Shown: positions 5,447-7,028 of the stretch, one piece after another
How the letters are laid out: each line of letters opens with the position of its first letter
How positions within the stretch are numbered: the stretch's first letter is position 1
Assembly: GCA_947177545.1 (NCBI GenBank)
Contig: CAMWVF010000051.1
Location: 1-7,028, forward strand
Direction of reading: 5' to 3'
Origin: an uncultured Clostridia bacterium
GTDB taxonomy: Bacteria; Bacillota; Clostridia; Oscillospirales; Ruminococcaceae
DNA: 7,028 nt
Made by a program: the position numbers and the translations under genes
The notes under the pieces: generated by a model
The model's database searches: none
The model's input: the letters and a program-made list of their open reading frames with translations, nothing else
Told to the model about the DNA's origin: nothing

Positions 5447-5475
5447 TTGACATAGGCGAAAAACCGTGATATAAT
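5447..5475 (+). promoter_or_regulatory. Perfect-consensus promoter for the 57-residue protein gene
   Basis: TTGACA at 5447-5452, exactly 17 bases, then TATAAT at 5470-5475 preceded by TGA, giving an extended -10. Both hexamers match consensus completely. It begins two bases after the mscL stop codon. Transcription would start near 5482, so the leader is only about 20 bases. Confidence 0.92.
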
Positions 5476-5501
5476 AAAGAAAATTGCGGGAGGTGCGGAA
5501 A

Positions 5502-5675
5502 ATGGGTCAAACAGATTTGCAGTTTAAATCGCAGCTGCTGGACGAGTACACGCGTCTTAAACGTATCAAGGAAAAAGCCCTTAAAGAGGGGGCGACGGAA
5601 ACTGTGGCTTATATCGACGAGGAGATAGAGCTTGTTAAGCTGAAGCTCCAGCCGTTGGAGCTGCCCGAGGCATAA
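5502..5675 (+). CDS. Small helical protein, unknown function
   Basis: I do not recognise this 57-residue protein. It is charged, has no hydrophobic segment or cysteine, and reads as two helices (about 5-29 and 33-52) joined at KEGATETV, compatible with an antiparallel coiled-coil hairpin. It is likely cytoplasmic. The ATG at 5502 follows GGGAGG at 5488-5493 with eight bases between. An upstream in-frame TTG at 5484 lies at the transcription start and is rejected. The gene is real in my view because it has a perfect promoter, a strong RBS, a higher-GC coding pattern like its neighbours and a terminator six bases after its stop. It may also receive transcription from mscL, but a link to channel function is not shown. 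Confidence 0.8.
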   Translation: MGQTDLQFKSQLLDEYTRLKRIKEKALKEGATETVAYIDEEIELVKLKLQPLELPEA

Positions 5676-5680
5676 AATTT

Positions 5681-5707
5681 AAGCACGGAATTATTTCCGT
5701 GCTTTTT
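5681..5707 (+). terminator. Rho-independent terminator after the 57-residue protein gene
   Basis: A perfect 10-bp stem (AAGCACGGAA at 5681-5690 with 5695-5704), a four-base loop and a five-T run at 5703-5707. It lies between two convergent genes, six bases after the stop of the plus-strand gene and two before that of the minus-strand gene. The minus-strand T run is only three bases, so it should serve mainly the plus strand. Confidence 0.9.
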
Positions 5708-5709
5708 AT

Positions 5710-6975
5710 TTATGCTTCGGTATAGTAAAATGCCTTTGCGCCGTGGCTTTCAAGGGACACGGTCAAGCTGCCCTCCGCGGTGAATTCTTTGCCGCTCCAA
5801 AGCTCTCTGCCGCTTATTTTGCCGTAAAGCTCAAGGTCGGAAAGGGGTATTTTCACCTCTCCGGACTTGTCTCCCGCATTGAACACCGCAATGTATCCGC
5901 CGCCTGCCGCGCTTGAAGCAGTCCACAGGATATACTCAACGCCGTCAATTTCACGCCGCCAGACCTGATGAGAGTGCCGCGCGTTTCGGTGCATTTCAAG
6001 TATGCCCTCGTTTGTGAGCAGGCTCATTGTAAAATCGTCAAAGCCGGTCATTTCGCCGCCTATCATAAGCGGTGAACGGAAAACGCTCCAAAGGGTGAGC
6101 ATTGTTATCTGTTCGGCTGGGGTGAATTTTGTGCGGTTTGCCTTGTCGTAATCCTGCAAAATCGGTCCTATGGGGAGCATATCCGCGTCCGCCCAGTGCC
6201 CCGCGCCATTGTGGACGCACCACTTTTCCGCGCGGGAAAACATATCGTACAGAAGCTCCCACTTGTCCCAGAAATCGTCGGTGATACGCCACATATTGGA
6301 TATCTGCTTGAAAAGCTCAGCCTTTTCGAGCGGAGCGGGTCCGGGGGAAAGGCTCAATATCATATCTCTGCCGCAGGAGCGCAGAGCCTCGCTCAGCATG
6401 ATAAGCTCCTGCTCGGCATGGGGGAACTCACGCGCGATGTCGTCGCACTTTATAAAGTCAACGCCCCATGAGGCGTAAAGCGCGAAAATGCTGTCGTAGT
6501 ACTCCCTTGCGCCGTCTTTTGAGGGGTCGACGCCGTACATATCGGTGTTCCACTGGCAGATACTGTCGGTTTTGGCGATTTGACGGGCGGTCTTGTCCGT
6601 GCCGAAAATCGGAGTGTTTCGGTGTACCGCCTGTCTGGGTATGCCCCTCATTATGTGTATGCCGAATTTCAAGCCGAGAGAGTGGACGTACTCCGCAATG
6701 GGAGCGAAGCCCTTGCCGCCCGAAGCGGAGGGGAAACGCTCTTCCGCGGGGATAAGCCGTGAAAATTCGTCCATAGCAAGCTCGGTAAAGGGCTGGTATT
6801 CGTGATTTGGGGCGGTGGGATTTGACCATTGAATGTCAACCACAACATATTCCCAGCCGTATTTTTTTAGGTGCTTCGCCATAAAATCGGCGTTTTGGCG
6901 GACTGTCTCCTCGTTTACGGCAGCTCCGTAGCAGTCCCAGCTGTTCCAGCCCATGGGCGGGGTAAGATTTTTCAT
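5710..6975 (-). CDS. Glycoside hydrolase family 27 enzyme, alpha-galactosidase type
   Basis: Predicted retaining glycosidase that removes terminal alpha-galactosyl (or related) residues. The 421 residues make a (beta/alpha)8 barrel starting with the family signature PPMGWNSWD (6-14) and a C-terminal beta domain (about 335-421). The expected nucleophile is D178 in DFIKCDD (173-179) and the acid/base D234 in RITDDFWD (230-237), four residues after an Arg as in the family. Family enzymes also act on alpha-N-acetylgalactosamine or beta-L-arabinopyranose, and the GIHIMRGIPRQAV and CQWNTDMYGVD segments (104-150) differ from classic eukaryotic alpha-galactosidases, so the exact sugar is open. There is no signal peptide, so it should act in the cytoplasm on imported oligosaccharides. 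No transporter or sugar gene is visible beside it. The ATG follows a weak RBS-like AAGAAGTGG. Transcription converges with the 57-residue protein gene. Confidence 0.92.
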   Translation of the reverse strand: MKNLTPPMGWNSWDCYGAAVNEETVRQNADFMAKHLKKYGWEYVVVDIQWSNPTAPNHEYQPFTELAMDEFSRLIPAEERFPSASGGKGFAPIAEYVHSLGLKFGIHIMRGIPRQAVHRNTPIFGTDKTARQIAKTDSICQWNTDMYGVDPSKDGAREYYDSIFALYASWGVDFIKCDDIAREFPHAEQELIMLSEALRSCGRDMILSLSPGPAPLEKAELFKQISNMWRITDDFWDKWELLYDMFSRAEKWCVHNGAGHWADADMLPIGPILQDYDKANRTKFTPAEQITMLTLWSVFRSPLMIGGEMTGFDDFTMSLLTNEGILEMHRNARHSHQVWRREIDGVEYILWTASSAAGGGYIAVFNAGDKSGEVKIPLSDLELYGKISGRELWSGKEFTAEGSLTVSLESHGAKAFYYTEA

Positions 6976-6991
6976 GAAACCACTTCTTTCG

Positions 6992-7019
6992 TTTTGGTTT
7001 TATATATAGTATACCAAAA
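6992..7019. promoter_or_regulatory. Inverted repeat over the GH27 promoter, candidate operator
   Basis: TTTTGGT at 6992-6998 and its exact complement ACCAAAA at 7013-7019 are separated by 14 bases. Arm centres are 21 bases apart, two DNA turns, which suits a dimeric repressor or activator. It covers the -10 and the presumed start of the GH27 transcript. A sugar-responsive regulator is an inference; the regulator is not in the window. Confidence 0.4.
7008..7016 (-). promoter_or_regulatory. Partial promoter (extended -10) of the GH27 gene
   Basis: On the minus strand TGGTATACT gives an extended -10 (TATACT at plus 7008-7013). It would start transcription about 25 bases before the ATG. The matching -35 would lie beyond base 7028, so it cannot be checked here. 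Confidence 0.45.
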
Positions 7020-7028
7020 AAAGAAAAA

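Noticed and set aside
5484..5501. TTG at 5484 as the start of the 57-residue protein
   Set aside because: It sits at the predicted transcription start with no RBS; GGGAGG at 5488-5493 serves the ATG at 5502.

Overview
The window looks like a chromosomal segment from a low-to-mid GC Gram-positive bacterium, most likely a Clostridia member near Ruminococcus (Oscillospiraceae). This rests on GGAGG-type ribosome binding sites, TTG starts, TTGACA/TATAAT promoters (several with an extended -10), and a threonyl-tRNA synthetase of a type I associate with Clostridia. The genus is an inference; no marker such as rRNA is present.

Layout. (1) 1-614: the 3' end of a very AT-rich gene for an unidentified two-helix membrane protein; its start lies outside the window. 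(2) 629-2572: thrS, threonyl-tRNA synthetase, only 14 bases downstream, followed by a strong hairpin terminator. (3) 2682-3882: a promoter and a gene for a six-helix membrane diguanylate cyclase (GGEEI), ending at a hairpin. (4) 3960-4865: an AT-rich islet. It holds a small cysteine-rich protein on the minus strand and, divergently, two tandem paralogous ribbon-helix-helix (RHH) regulators of 68 and 59 residues. The second is too short for many gene callers. The islet shows a clear tandem duplication: the segment running from the first codons of the minus-strand gene, through the divergent intergenic region and the RHH gene, to the -35 box of mscL is present twice. (5) 4858-5675: mscL, the large-conductance mechanosensitive channel, then a 57-residue helical protein with its own perfect-consensus promoter, then a terminator. 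(6) 5710-6975, minus strand: a cytoplasmic glycoside hydrolase family 27 enzyme (alpha-galactosidase type), with a partial promoter and an inverted repeat at the right edge.

How it fits together. thrS, the cyclase, mscL and the GH27 gene look like unrelated transcription units of ordinary chromosome. The unusual part is the RHH islet. Its two regulators share an identical C-terminal helix but differ in the N-terminal strand that would read DNA. A perfect palindrome precedes each gene, with its centre 37.5 bases from the start codon. The islet also overlaps the mscL promoter, so RHH binding or read-through could reach mscL. I found no CRISPR array, tRNA, rRNA, insertion sequence or riboswitch.
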